Positions 17,660 through 25,251 of a DNA stretch of 64,000 nucleotides are shown one piece after another (the first letter of the stretch is position 1; each line of letters begins with the position of its first letter). The notes beneath the pieces were generated by a model. The model was not told the DNA's origin. It ran no database searches and was given only the letters and a program-made list of their open reading frames with translations. Source of the DNA: DATADD01 sp046262355 (GTDB taxonomy: Bacteria > Actinomycetota > CADDZG01 > WHSQ01); assembly GCA_046262355.1 (NCBI GenBank), contig JBHEMX010000089.1:3068-67067 (forward strand), given 5' to 3'. A program made the translations under genes and the position numbers.

Positions 17660-18526
17660 TTGACGCCGCTACGCGTGTGGCTCGAGGCCTCCCGGCCGCG
17701 CACGTTGCCCGCCGGGGCCGTTCCGGTGCTCGTGGGGACCGCAGCAGCCCAGCACGTCATTGCCTGGCGCTTCGTCGCCGCCCTCATGGTCGCGCTCGCG
17801 CTGCAGATCGCCGTCAACTTCGCCAACGATCTCTTCGATGCGGCGCGCGGGGTGGACACACCGGCGCGCGTGGGGCCGCGGCGCGTCGTGGCTGCCGGAC
17901 TCGTGACGCCACACGCGATGAGACGCGCGACAATCGCGGCGCTCGGCGTGGCTGCGGTGGCGGGCTTTGCGCTTGCCGCGAGCGTCGGCTACGAGCTGTT
18001 GCTCGTCGGCGCGGCGAGCATCGCGGCGGCGCTTGCTTACAGCGGAGGGGCACGACCCTACGGCAGCGCAGGTCTCGGCGAGGTCTTCGTGTTCGTCTTC
18101 TTCGGTGTCGTCGCGACCGCGGGATCGGCGTACGTGCAGATCGGGCGCGTCACCGCCGAGGCGCTCGCGGCGTCGGTGCCCGTGGGAGTGCTCGCCGCCG
18201 CGATCCTCGTCGCCAACAACCTGCGGGACGCCGAGGGAGATCGACGCTCCGGCAAGATGACGCTCGTGGTGAGGTTCGGAACGCATGGAACGCGCCTGCT
18301 GTTCCGGGCGCTGTTCGCCGTTTCGTTCACGGCGCTCATCGGTGTGGTCGTGGCGGCGCGCAGCGCGTGGCCGCTGCTCGCGCTGACGGCCGCGCCGCTC
18401 GCGCGCGCTCCGCTGGAGCTCATCTCGAGCCGCCAGGCACCGGATCTGGTCCGCGCGCTGGTCGCCACGGCGCGCCTCGAGCTGGTTCTCGGGGTGCTTC
18501 TCGCAGCGGGGCTGTGGCTGGCATGA
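17660..18526 (+). CDS. menA: 1,4-dihydroxy-2-naphthoate polyprenyltransferase
   Basis: A 288-residue integral membrane prenyltransferase with about eight or nine hydrophobic helices. It attaches the polyprenyl chain to dihydroxynaphthoate. The first Asp-rich motif is in NFANDLFDAARGVD and the second in VANNLRDAEGDRRSGK; both bind Mg and the prenyl diphosphate. LEASRPRTLPAGAVPVLVG at the N-terminus is typical of MenA. The start is TTG at 17660. The stop overlaps the menC ATG (ATGA), showing translational coupling. Confidence 0.92.
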   Translation: MTPLRVWLEASRPRTLPAGAVPVLVGTAAAQHVIAWRFVAALMVALALQIAVNFANDLFDAARGVDTPARVGPRRVVAAGLVTPHAMRRATIAALGVAAVAGFALAASVGYELLLVGAASIAAALAYSGGARPYGSAGLGEVFVFVFFGVVATAGSAYVQIGRVTAEALAASVPVGVLAAAILVANNLRDAEGDRRSGKMTLVVRFGTHGTRLLFRALFAVSFTALIGVVVAARSAWPLLALTAAPLARAPLELISSRQAPDLVRALVATARLELVLGVLLAAGLWLA

Positions 18527-19458
18527 CGGTGCGGTGCTTCCGCATCCCACTGCGACACCGGTTCAGGCAACTCGATGTGCGCGAGGGCATCCTCGTGCAC
18601 GGTCCGAGTGGGTGGGGGGAGCTCTCGCCGTTCGCCGACTACTCGGAGGAGCTCACCAAGCGGTGCCTCGCGTCCGCGCTCGAAGCGGCCGGGGGCACGT
18701 GGCCCCCCGCCAGGCGGGCCTCCATCCCGGTGAACGTGACGGTACCTGCGGTAGAGCCGGAGCGAGCGCACGCCATCGTCATCCGATCTGGGTGCACCAC
18801 CGCGAAGGTGAAGGTGGCGGACGGCGACGACGAGGCGCGCGTCGAAGCGGTGAGGGATGCCCTCGGCCCGTTGGGGCACATCCGCGTCGACGCCAACGGC
18901 GCATGGGGCGTCGACGACGCCGCCGCTCGCATCGCGCGGCTGGCCCGCCACGGCCTCGAGTACGTGGAGCAGCCGGTGGCATCGCTGGGGGACATGGCGC
19001 GCGTACGCACGATGGTCGACGTGCCGCTGGCCGTGGATGAATCGATCCGAACGGCGGAGGATCCGCTGCTCGTCAAGGCGCTCGGCGCCGCCGACGTCGT
19101 GGTCCTCAAGGTGCAGCCGCTCGGTGGGGTGCGCGCAGCTCTGCAGGTGGCCGAGGCCTGTGGGCTGCCGGTGGTCGTGTCGTCGGCGCTGGAGACCTCG
19201 ATCGGGCTCTCGGCCGGCCTGGCGTTGGCCGCGGCGCTGCCCGAGCTGCCTTATGCGTGCGGTCTCGGCACCGCGGCGCTGCTGGAGGGAGACGTCGTTG
19301 CCGATCCTCTCGTGCCCGTCGAGGGCGGGGTCGAAGTGCGCCGCCCCGAGGTGGACGAGTCATGCTTGCGACGCTACGAGACGAGCATCGAGCAGACGGG
19401 GGAGTGGACCCGGCACCTCGCGCAGCTTGCGAGCGAAGCGTCGGAGTGGCCGCGATGA
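18523..19458 (+). CDS. menC: o-succinylbenzoate synthase
   Basis: A 311-residue enolase-superfamily enzyme that dehydrates SHCHC to o-succinylbenzoate. The capping-domain start MTVRCFRIPLRHRFRQ is followed by the barrel. CTTAKVKVADGDD holds the K-x-K catalytic pair, HIRVDANGAWGVDDA the first metal Asp, YVEQPVASLGDMARV the Glu, PLAVDESIRT the Asp, and VVLKVQPLGGVRAAL the second Lys. All five catalytic positions are visible. It overlaps menA by four bases at its start and menD by four bases at its end. Confidence 0.9.
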   Translation: MTVRCFRIPLRHRFRQLDVREGILVHGPSGWGELSPFADYSEELTKRCLASALEAAGGTWPPARRASIPVNVTVPAVEPERAHAIVIRSGCTTAKVKVADGDDEARVEAVRDALGPLGHIRVDANGAWGVDDAAARIARLARHGLEYVEQPVASLGDMARVRTMVDVPLAVDESIRTAEDPLLVKALGAADVVVLKVQPLGGVRAALQVAEACGLPVVVSSALETSIGLSAGLALAAALPELPYACGLGTAALLEGDVVADPLVPVEGGVEVRRPEVDESCLRRYETSIEQTGEWTRHLAQLASEASEWPR

Positions 19459-21170
19459 GCGCGGGCGCCGCAGCGCAGGCCTTCGCGCGCTGCTTTGTGG
19501 ACGAGCTCGCGCGCGCCGGATTGCAGCACGCGTTCGTCTCCCCGGGCTCGCGCTCGGCCCCTCTCGCCCTCGCGCTTGCGGACGAACGACAAATGCGCGT
19601 CCACGTGGTTCTCGACGAGCGCTCCGCCGGTTTCGCCGCGCTCGGCGCGGCCAAGGCGGCGCGCCGCCCGGTCGCCGTCCTGTGCACCTCTGGGACCGCC
19701 GCCGCCAACCTGCACCCGGCCGTGGTCGAGGCGCACCAATCGCGCGCGCCGCTGCTCGTGCTGACCGCGGACCGTCCCCCCGAGCTGCGGGACACCGGGG
19801 CACCACAGACGATCGACCAGACGAGGTTGTTCGGGGATGCGGTGCGTTGGTTCGTCGACGTGGGCGTCCCAGAGCCGCGCAACGACTCCGTGGCCTACTG
19901 GCGCTCGGTGGCGGCGCGCGCCTGTGCGCTGGCATCGGCATCGCCGCCGGGACCGGTGCACGTCAACGTCCCGCTGCGCGAGCCGCTCTTTCCCGCCGCC
20001 GACGACGTCCCGTGGCTATTCGACCTCTCGGGGCGCGCGGGCGGCGCTCCCTGGGCGTCGTGGACCCAAGGGCCGCGGCGCGCCTCGCAGGACGACGTCG
20101 ATGGGCTCACCGCCGCGATCGAGAGAGCCGAGCGAGGTGCGTTGGTGGCCGGCGCCTGCGACGTCGAGGCGCGCCCCTTGCTCGAGCTCGCGCGCGCAGC
20201 AGGATGGCCAATCCTTGCCGAGCCGACCTCCGGGCTGCGCACCGGCAATCTCGCCGTGTCCACGTACGACGCATTGCTGAGACAAGAGGCGTTCGCGCGC
20301 GACCATCGCCCGGATCTCGTCGTCAGGCTCGGTGCGACCGGCATCTCCAGGGCGCTCGAGTCGTGGCTTCCACCCGACGTCCCCCAGGTATCGGTCGATC
20401 GAGACGGTAAGTGGCTCGATCAACGACGCTCCGTCCGGTGGATGATCGCTGCCGACCCCGAGGACCTCGGCGCGCGCGTCGCAGCACGTCTCGCTCCCCG
20501 CTCATCTGCGTGGCTCGAGTCATGGCTGCACCACGAGCATGTGGCGCGCGTTGCGATCGACGAGGTCCTCGATTCGGAGCCCACGACATCCGAGCCGCGC
20601 ACCGCGCGCGACGTTGCCGCCGCGCTCCCGAACGGATCGACGATGGTTGCTGCGGCGAGCATGCCGATCCGAGACATCGACTGGTTCATGGGACCGCGCA
20701 ATGGCCTGCGCGTACTCGCCAACCGCGGCGCCAATGGGATCGACGGGTTCGTGTCGACCGCATCGGGCGTGGCGCTGACACAGGTCGGTGGTCCGGTCGT
20801 CGCCGTCACTGGAGACCTCTCACTGCTGCACGATCAGAGCGGCCTGCTGCTGGGGCACGACGGACGGCTCGACGCCACCTTCGTGGTTATCAACAACGGC
20901 GGCGGCGGAGTCTTCTCCTTCCTGCCGCAGGCGCGTCTGCCGGAACACTTCGAAACGCTGTTCGCGACACCCCAGGGCGTGGATCTCGCGGCGCTGGCGC
21001 GGCTTCACGGACTCTCGCACACGCCGATCGGAACTGCCGCGGAGCTTCGGCCTGCGCTGGCCGACGCCCTCGACGGGCGCGGCGTTCACCTGCTCGAGGT
21101 CAGAACCGACCGCGCCGACAACGTGGCCCTGCACGAGAAGCTGTGGCGCTGCGTCGCGGCCGCGATCTAA
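19455..21170 (+). CDS. menD: 2-succinyl-5-enolpyruvyl-6-hydroxy-3-cyclohexene-1-carboxylate synthase
   Basis: A 571-residue thiamine diphosphate enzyme, about the usual MenD length, joining isochorismate and 2-oxoglutarate. The N-terminal Pyr domain has HAFVSPGSRSAPLALAL, VLDERSAGFAALGAAKA (the catalytic Glu) and VLCTSGTAAANLHPAVVEA. The C-terminal PP domain has NRGANGIDGFVSTASGVAL, VVAVTGDLSLLHDQSGLLLG (the G-D-x-S motif) and VVINNGGGGVFSFLPQ. These match MenD precisely. The ATG overlaps the menC stop. A hairpin just after the stop separates it from the convergent cold-shock gene. Confidence 0.93.
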   Translation: MSAGAAAQAFARCFVDELARAGLQHAFVSPGSRSAPLALALADERQMRVHVVLDERSAGFAALGAAKAARRPVAVLCTSGTAAANLHPAVVEAHQSRAPLLVLTADRPPELRDTGAPQTIDQTRLFGDAVRWFVDVGVPEPRNDSVAYWRSVAARACALASASPPGPVHVNVPLREPLFPAADDVPWLFDLSGRAGGAPWASWTQGPRRASQDDVDGLTAAIERAERGALVAGACDVEARPLLELARAAGWPILAEPTSGLRTGNLAVSTYDALLRQEAFARDHRPDLVVRLGATGISRALESWLPPDVPQVSVDRDGKWLDQRRSVRWMIAADPEDLGARVAARLAPRSSAWLESWLHHEHVARVAIDEVLDSEPTTSEPRTARDVAAALPNGSTMVAAASMPIRDIDWFMGPRNGLRVLANRGANGIDGFVSTASGVALTQVGGPVVAVTGDLSLLHDQSGLLLGHDGRLDATFVVINNGGGGVFSFLPQARLPEHFETLFATPQGVDLAALARLHGLSHTPIGTAAELRPALADALDGRGVHLLEVRTDRADNVALHEKLWRCVAAAI

Positions 21171-21175
21171 CGAGA

Positions 21176-21205
21176 GAGGCGGCCCCCGCTCCCGGAGACC
21201 GCCTC
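21176..21205. terminator. hairpin between convergent menD and cold-shock gene
   Basis: GAGGCGG (21176-21182) pairs with CCGCCTC (21199-21205) across a 16-base loop that itself contains CCCCCGCTCCCGG. It begins six bases after menD and ends 25 bases past the cold-shock stop, fitting a bidirectional terminator, though no T-run follows. Confidence 0.5.
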
Positions 21206-21230
21206 AGCGCCGTTCCTTAGATGCTTGTGT

Positions 21231-21431
21231 CTACAGAGGGCGTACGTTCGACGCCTGCTTGCCCTTGGGGCCCTGCGTCACCTCGAACTGCACGGATTGG
21301 CCTTCCTCGAGCGACTTGTAGCCCTCCGACTGTATGGCGGAGAAGTGGACGAAGACGTCCTCGCCGTCGCTCTGGGATATGAACCCGTATCCCTTGTCGT
21401 TGTTGAACCACTTCACGGTACCTTCAGCCAC
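21231..21431 (-). CDS. CspA-family cold shock protein
   Basis: A 66-residue single cold-shock domain. AEGTVKWFNNDKGYGFISQ holds the RNP1 motif KGYGFI, and GEDVFVHFSAIQSEGYKSL the RNP2 motif VFVHF. QGPKGKQASNVRPL is the usual ending. It binds single-stranded RNA or DNA. The start is GTG at 21431 with AAAGGAAG eight bases upstream; longer upstream extensions lack similarity. The genome context is convergent with menD, and the transcript is probably monocistronic. Confidence 0.95.
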   Translation of the reverse strand: MAEGTVKWFNNDKGYGFISQSDGEDVFVHFSAIQSEGYKSLEEGQSVQFEVTQGPKGKQASNVRPL

Positions 21432-21565
21432 TGCAACTTCCTTTCCGCTGACGAGGGCAGCAAGCGTCATTCCTGCAGGATCACCCCCGTCTTGACCAGC
21501 CCAAACGGTAGCACAACGACCGAGGGCGAGGCCGCCCGCGCAGCGGCGTCCCCGTCCCTGACGAC

Positions 21566-21571
21566 TACGAT
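21566..21571 (+). promoter_or_regulatory. leaderless-type -10 element
   Basis: TACGAT lies seven bases before ATG 21579. It overlaps an upstream in-frame ATG at 21570, making 21579 the likelier start of the HxlR regulator. Confidence 0.4.
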
Positions 21572-21578
21572 GGGTCCG

Positions 21579-22001
21579 ATGGCCACAGAGGATGGTTCCC
21601 CGCTCGACGCCGCCCTCGCGCGGGTGGGCGACCGCTGGACCTTGCTCGTGGTCGACGCCTTGCTGCGAGGCCCGGCCCGCTTCAACGATCTCCTCGAGAG
21701 TGTCAAGGGCATCGCGCCGAACATCCTCTCGCAGCGGCTCAAGCATCTCGAGCAGGAGGCGATGGTGGTGGCGCGTCCCTATTCCAAGCGGCCCCCACGC
21801 TCCGCCTACGAACTCACGGCTGTGGGTCGCGATCTCGCCGGGGCGCTGCGTCTGCTCGCTCAGTGGGGGGCTCGGAGCTCCGGCCTAGCCGGAGCGCCGC
21901 GCCATGTCGCGTGCGGCACGCCGATGGAAGCGCGCTGGTACTGCCCGACGTGCGCGCGCGTCGTCGAAGACGCGGAGGATCCTGAGTTGCGCTTCGTCTA
22001 G
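21579..22001 (+). CDS. HxlR-family winged-helix regulator
   Basis: A 140-residue protein. The HxlR winged helix covers ~10-95: LARVGDRWTLLVVDALLRGP, ARFNDLLESVKGIAPNILSQ (recognition helix), RLKHLEQEAMVVARPYSK and YELTAVGRDL. The last ~40 residues include CGTPMEARWYCPTC, two Cys pairs like a small zinc ribbon. HxlR proteins usually sense small molecules or aldehydes and act as dimers. The stop codon TAG is formed by the CTAG at the left end of a MITE-like element, so the original C-terminus may have been longer. The start follows a TACGAT -10 element by seven bases. Confidence 0.85.
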   Translation: MATEDGSPLDAALARVGDRWTLLVVDALLRGPARFNDLLESVKGIAPNILSQRLKHLEQEAMVVARPYSKRPPRSAYELTAVGRDLAGALRLLAQWGARSSGLAGAPRHVACGTPMEARWYCPTCARVVEDAEDPELRFV

Positions 22002-22165
22002 TGGTCTGTCGCGTAAGTACCGCCAGCACCGAGAGCGTTCCTGCGCGCCGAGGGCAAGGCGCGAGGAGTCGAGCGTACCTGGAGGTACGTGAGCGACGAG
22101 CAACGCAGCCATCGGTGATGCAGGGGCGCTCGAATGCGTCGCTGATTTGCGCGACGGGGCACTAG
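21998..22165. mobile_element. palindromic MITE-like element, CTAG ends, copy 1
   Basis: A 168-base element begins CTAGTGGTCTGTCGCG and ends with the near-inverted copy CGCGACGGGGCACTAG, so the terminal repeats match at 13 of 16 positions. Inner arms also pair: CGAGAGCG-TTCCTGC near 22034 with GCAGGGGCGCTCG near 22120, and a central stem CGTACCT-GG-AGGTACG near 22075. CTAG ends with a TA core resemble IS630/Tc1-type targets. There is no coding capacity. The second copy at 63862 shares GAGGGCAAGGCGCGAGGAGT and CGACGAGCAACGCAGCCATC. It sits between the 3' ends of two convergent genes. Confidence 0.7.
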
Positions 22166-22209
22166 TGGTGGTCGGGTGAGCCACCTCGACGTCTGAGAAT
22201 CCACTCACA

Positions 22210-23067
22210 TCACGGCGCCACCGCGCGCACCAGCAGGTACTCCATCATGCGGCGTCGGCGCAGCAGCTTCCACTGATCGAGCATCACGCGCGCGGCGATC
22301 CGCCGGGAGCGCGGCGCACCCGAGGGATCGGCGCGCAGGCGGTGGCTCAGGAACGCTATCGCGGGGTCGATCACACGCTCGCCGCACGGCGTGAACCTAA
22401 CGTCGCCGAAGCCGGTCTCCGCAAGCGCCGACGCTATCTCTTGCGCGCTCATGACCGCGCGCGCCTTGATTCCCCAGAACCTCACCGCGGTCATGCCGGC
22501 GACGACCTCGGCCGGCGTGCGCGGCACTCGCTCCGCGCTCACATCGGAGAAAGACAGCACTCCTCCCGGACGCAGAACACGACGTGCCTCGGCGAAGAAG
22601 GCGCTCCTCGACGAGAAGTGGAACGCGGCCTCGACGCTGATGAGGCCGTCCATGCTGCCGGCGCGCAGTGGGAGATGCGTGGCGTCGCCCACGATCGGCG
22701 CCGCATCGGCCGCCTCAAGCGCAGCCTTGCCCGCTCGCAATTGAGATTCCGTGATGTTCACGGCCACCAAGCGACGGGGTCGCGCCACTCGAGCGATCAC
22801 CGGATCCTGCGCTCCGAGCCCGTTGCCGACATCGAGCACGTGCGCGTCCGTGGGGAGCTCGCGCGCGAGCGTCTCGACCATCCGGAGCACCGCGACCTCC
22901 ACTTCGTCCGGGTCGCCGGCCCCCTCCCACAGGCCGAGGTTCAACCACCCGGGAGCGGGCGCGAGCCACAGGTCGGCTCCGAGGCTGTCGTAGACGGCTG
23001 CGGCAGGGTTACTCCCCTGCCGCAGCATGCGAGCGATGTGACGCAGGTTCGCTCCGGTCCAGCTCAT
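22210..23067 (-). CDS. SAM-dependent methyltransferase (class I)
   Basis: A 285-residue protein with a class I methyltransferase core from ~65 to ~190. HVLDVGNGLGAQDPVIA is motif I (an N replaces the commonest C or G), RLVAVNITESQLRAGKAAL is the second strand, APIVGDATHLPLRAGSMDGL carries the adenine-binding D-A, and LRPGGVLSFSDVSAERV is the post-motif loop. The N-terminal YDSLGADLWLAPAPGWLNLG and the overall plan resemble the sterol/tocopherol/27-O-demethylrifamycin methyltransferase group. The acceptor is unknown. A TACCGT element lies six bases before the ATG, suggesting leaderless expression. Confidence 0.85.
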   Translation of the reverse strand: MSWTGANLRHIARMLRQGSNPAAAVYDSLGADLWLAPAPGWLNLGLWEGAGDPDEVEVAVLRMVETLARELPTDAHVLDVGNGLGAQDPVIARVARPRRLVAVNITESQLRAGKAALEAADAAPIVGDATHLPLRAGSMDGLISVEAAFHFSSRSAFFAEARRVLRPGGVLSFSDVSAERVPRTPAEVVAGMTAVRFWGIKARAVMSAQEIASALAETGFGDVRFTPCGERVIDPAIAFLSHRLRADPSGAPRSRRIAARVMLDQWKLLRRRRMMEYLLVRAVAP

Positions 23068-23073
23068 GGCTCA

Positions 23074-23079
23074 ACGGTA
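23074..23079 (-). promoter_or_regulatory. leaderless-type -10 element
   Basis: On the minus strand TACCGT fits TANNNT and ends six bases before the ATG of the methyltransferase gene. Confidence 0.4.
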
Positions 23080-23120
23080 AGCGCGCGTTGCCGTTCCGCT
23101 CGTAACCTCCCATCGAGCCG

Positions 23121-23687
23121 TCACGCGCCGTAGGGCCCGTTCCAGTCCTCCTGCGTGATGGCGAAGATCTCGTGGTCCCTCCATCGGCCGTTGATCTCGA
23201 TGTAGCTCTTGGCTACGCCCTCGCGCCGGAAGCCTGCCTTCTCGAGAACGCGGATGGAAGCGATGTTGTCCGGCAGCGCAGCGCCCTGCACGCGGTGCAG
23301 TCGCGCGACCTCGAAGGCGAACCGCAGCGCCAGCCGCACCGCGTCGGTGGCGTAGCCTCTGCCGCTGCGCCACCGATCCACGTAGTACCCGATCGTCGCG
23401 TTCTGCCATGCGCCCCTCGAAACATTCGACAAGGCTATGCGGCCCACGATCTCGTTGTCGTCACGCGCAAAGACGCCGAACGCATACCGTCGGTCTCGAT
23501 CGGCATCCTCGATACAGCGCTCGATCTCCTCGCGCTGGCCCGGAAGCGTGAAGTGGCGTTCGCTCTGAAGAGGCTCGAAGGGGCGGAAGAAATCTCGATT
23601 GCGTAAGCGCAGGTCCAGCACCGAGGATGCGTCGGAGAGGCGAAGTGACCTCAGATACACGCTCGTGTCCAGCGCCGGCACGATCAC
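23121..23687 (-). CDS. GNAT acetyltransferase, RimJ/RimL-like
   Basis: A ~188-residue acetyltransferase. VYLRSLRLSDASSVLDLRLR opens the domain. FGVFARDDNEIVGRIALSN is strand 3-4, ATIGYYVDRWRSGRGYATDA is motif A with the acetyl-CoA-binding R-x-G-R-G-Y-A, and NIASIRVLEKAGFRREGVAK is motif B. The order and the NGRWRDHEIFAITQEDW ending match the RimJ/RimL class that acetylates ribosomal or other N-termini. Start GTG 23687 lies just after the preceding ggt stop; earlier in-frame starts would overlap that gene. Confidence 0.85.
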   Translation of the reverse strand: MIVPALDTSVYLRSLRLSDASSVLDLRLRNRDFFRPFEPLQSERHFTLPGQREEIERCIEDADRDRRYAFGVFARDDNEIVGRIALSNVSRGAWQNATIGYYVDRWRSGRGYATDAVRLALRFAFEVARLHRVQGAALPDNIASIRVLEKAGFRREGVAKSYIEINGRWRDHEIFAITQEDWNGPYGA

Positions 23688-23706
23688 GCGTCCCGCCTTC
23701 GCCGAC

Positions 23707-25194
23707 TCACACCAACGCGCTCGCACCCGAACGTCGCGGGTCGTGTGCGGCATCGACCGTGCCGTCGCTTGTCGCCGATGCCGCCTGTACCGCGCCGAAG
23801 AACATGTGCGGTTCGTCGTAGGGACGTGATCGATAGCCGAGGTCGCCGCCGGGCAGCCCCGGCTCGAAACAGAGCAGGTGTCCCTCCGGTCGCGGCGCGA
23901 GATGTGCGCGCGGTGCCGCGACCGCCTCCCTCAGGGACAGACCGTCGAGCGCTAGTCGAAGGATCGTCTGCGCGACCGCCCCGACTATCCGATCGGCGCC
24001 CGGAGAGCCAAGACCCACGGCGCGCTCGTCCCTGGTGGCTATGGTCGGCGCCATGTTCGAGTGGCACCGTGCGCCCGCGGGAAGGCCGCGCGCGCCCACC
24101 GGGTTCAGCTCTTCCTCCCCGAGCGTGTTGTTGAGCATGACGCCGTGGACGACCAGGCCCGCGCCGTAGCCGTTCGATTCCGTGATCGAGCACACGAGCC
24201 CGTCTTCGTCGGCGGCCGAGGTGTGCGTGGTTGCCGAGGAACGCTTCTGTCCGCCATGGCGATCGCCCTGCTCGGCGGCCGCGGCAACGTCGTCCGGCTC
24301 GTTGTAGCGCTCGTTGCGATAGCCGATCGCGGTCCGCTCGGCCTCGACGATCGAGCGCAGACGCTCCTCCGGGTCCTCGAGGTTGGTCCCATCGAGAAGC
24401 GCGAGCATCATCGTCAGCAGAGCGCCGCCCATCGCCGGTGGAGGGTTGGAATCGATCCTCCAACCGAACGCCTCCGTCGTCACCGGCACCCGCCGCTCTG
24501 CGCTGTATGTCACAAGGTCCTCCAGGGACATAAGACCCCCATCAGCCGAGATCGCGGCGATGATCTCGGTCCCGAGCGAGCCCGCGTAGAAGACCTCCGG
24601 GCCACGGGCGGCAACCATGTCGAGGGCCTCGGCCAGCTCCGGCTGCACCAGCTCGTCGCCCTCTGCGAGCGGCTCGACGCCCCCGAGCAAGCGGCGCGCC
24701 GGAGCGAAGGCCGACCAGATCGGTTCCCATGTGATCGACAGGTAATAGGCCGAGGTGTGAGGGAACGCGATGCCGTCGCGCGCTGCGGCGATGGCCCCGG
24801 CGAACAGCGCCGGCCACTCGATGCTCCCGTGTCGCTCCCAGGCCAGCCTCACGGCCGCAAGGACCCCCGGCACCGCCACGGAGGCCCCTCCTATCCCCGT
24901 GTACATGCCGTTGGAGTAATCGAGGTAGACGCGCCTCTGCTTGGTTCCAGACGCCTCCGCGATCCGGAGCGGCATGACGTTGTTGCCGTCGAAGACCTCT
25001 ACGACTCCGTCTGTTCCGCGCACCGCGACGAAGCCTGAGCCTCCCATCGATGCGAAGAACGGCTCCGCTACCCATGCGGCAACCGCCGACGCGAGACATG
25101 CGTCGACGGCATTGCCGCCGGCGCGCGCGACCTCAACGGCGGCGCGACACCCCGCCCCATTGCCAGATGCGATCGCGAGCCGCGGCCTCGACAT
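23707..25194 (-). CDS. ggt: gamma-glutamyltransferase family protein
   Basis: A ~495-residue Ntn-hydrolase proenzyme. The N-terminal large-subunit part has ASGNGAGCRAAVEVARAGGN and ASMGGSGFVAVRG. The small subunit begins at the catalytic Thr in SSATTHTSAADEDGLVCSIT, where autocleavage creates the N-terminal nucleophile. NNPPAMG-like SNPPPAMGGALLTMM and GSPGADRIVGAVAQTIL fit the substrate-binding regions. No signal peptide is visible, so a cytoplasmic role in glutathione or mycothiol-like thiol turnover, or related acylase activity, is possible. ATG 25194 preceded by TAACCT is preferred over TTG 25203. The neighbouring men genes do not obviously explain its function. Confidence 0.85.
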   Translation of the reverse strand: MSRPRLAIASGNGAGCRAAVEVARAGGNAVDACLASAVAAWVAEPFFASMGGSGFVAVRGTDGVVEVFDGNNVMPLRIAEASGTKQRRVYLDYSNGMYTGIGGASVAVPGVLAAVRLAWERHGSIEWPALFAGAIAAARDGIAFPHTSAYYLSITWEPIWSAFAPARRLLGGVEPLAEGDELVQPELAEALDMVAARGPEVFYAGSLGTEIIAAISADGGLMSLEDLVTYSAERRVPVTTEAFGWRIDSNPPPAMGGALLTMMLALLDGTNLEDPEERLRSIVEAERTAIGYRNERYNEPDDVAAAAEQGDRHGGQKRSSATTHTSAADEDGLVCSITESNGYGAGLVVHGVMLNNTLGEEELNPVGARGLPAGARCHSNMAPTIATRDERAVGLGSPGADRIVGAVAQTILRLALDGLSLREAVAAPRAHLAPRPEGHLLCFEPGLPGGDLGYRSRPYDEPHMFFGAVQAASATSDGTVDAAHDPRRSGASALV

Positions 25195-25202
25195 GGATTG
25201 CA

Positions 25203-25208
25203 AGGTTA
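25203..25208 (-). promoter_or_regulatory. leaderless-type -10 element
   Basis: TAACCT on the minus strand lies eight bases before ATG 25194 of the gamma-glutamyltransferase gene and overlaps the alternative TTG start. Confidence 0.35.
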
Positions 25209-25251
25209 GACGAGCGCGTCCAGGACGACGGCGCCGTACGGGCTCGGTGTG

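Noticed and set aside
19257..19454. Extension of menD upstream to 19257
   Set aside because: The ATG at 19455 overlaps the menC stop and begins the MenD domain. The upstream part lies inside menC.
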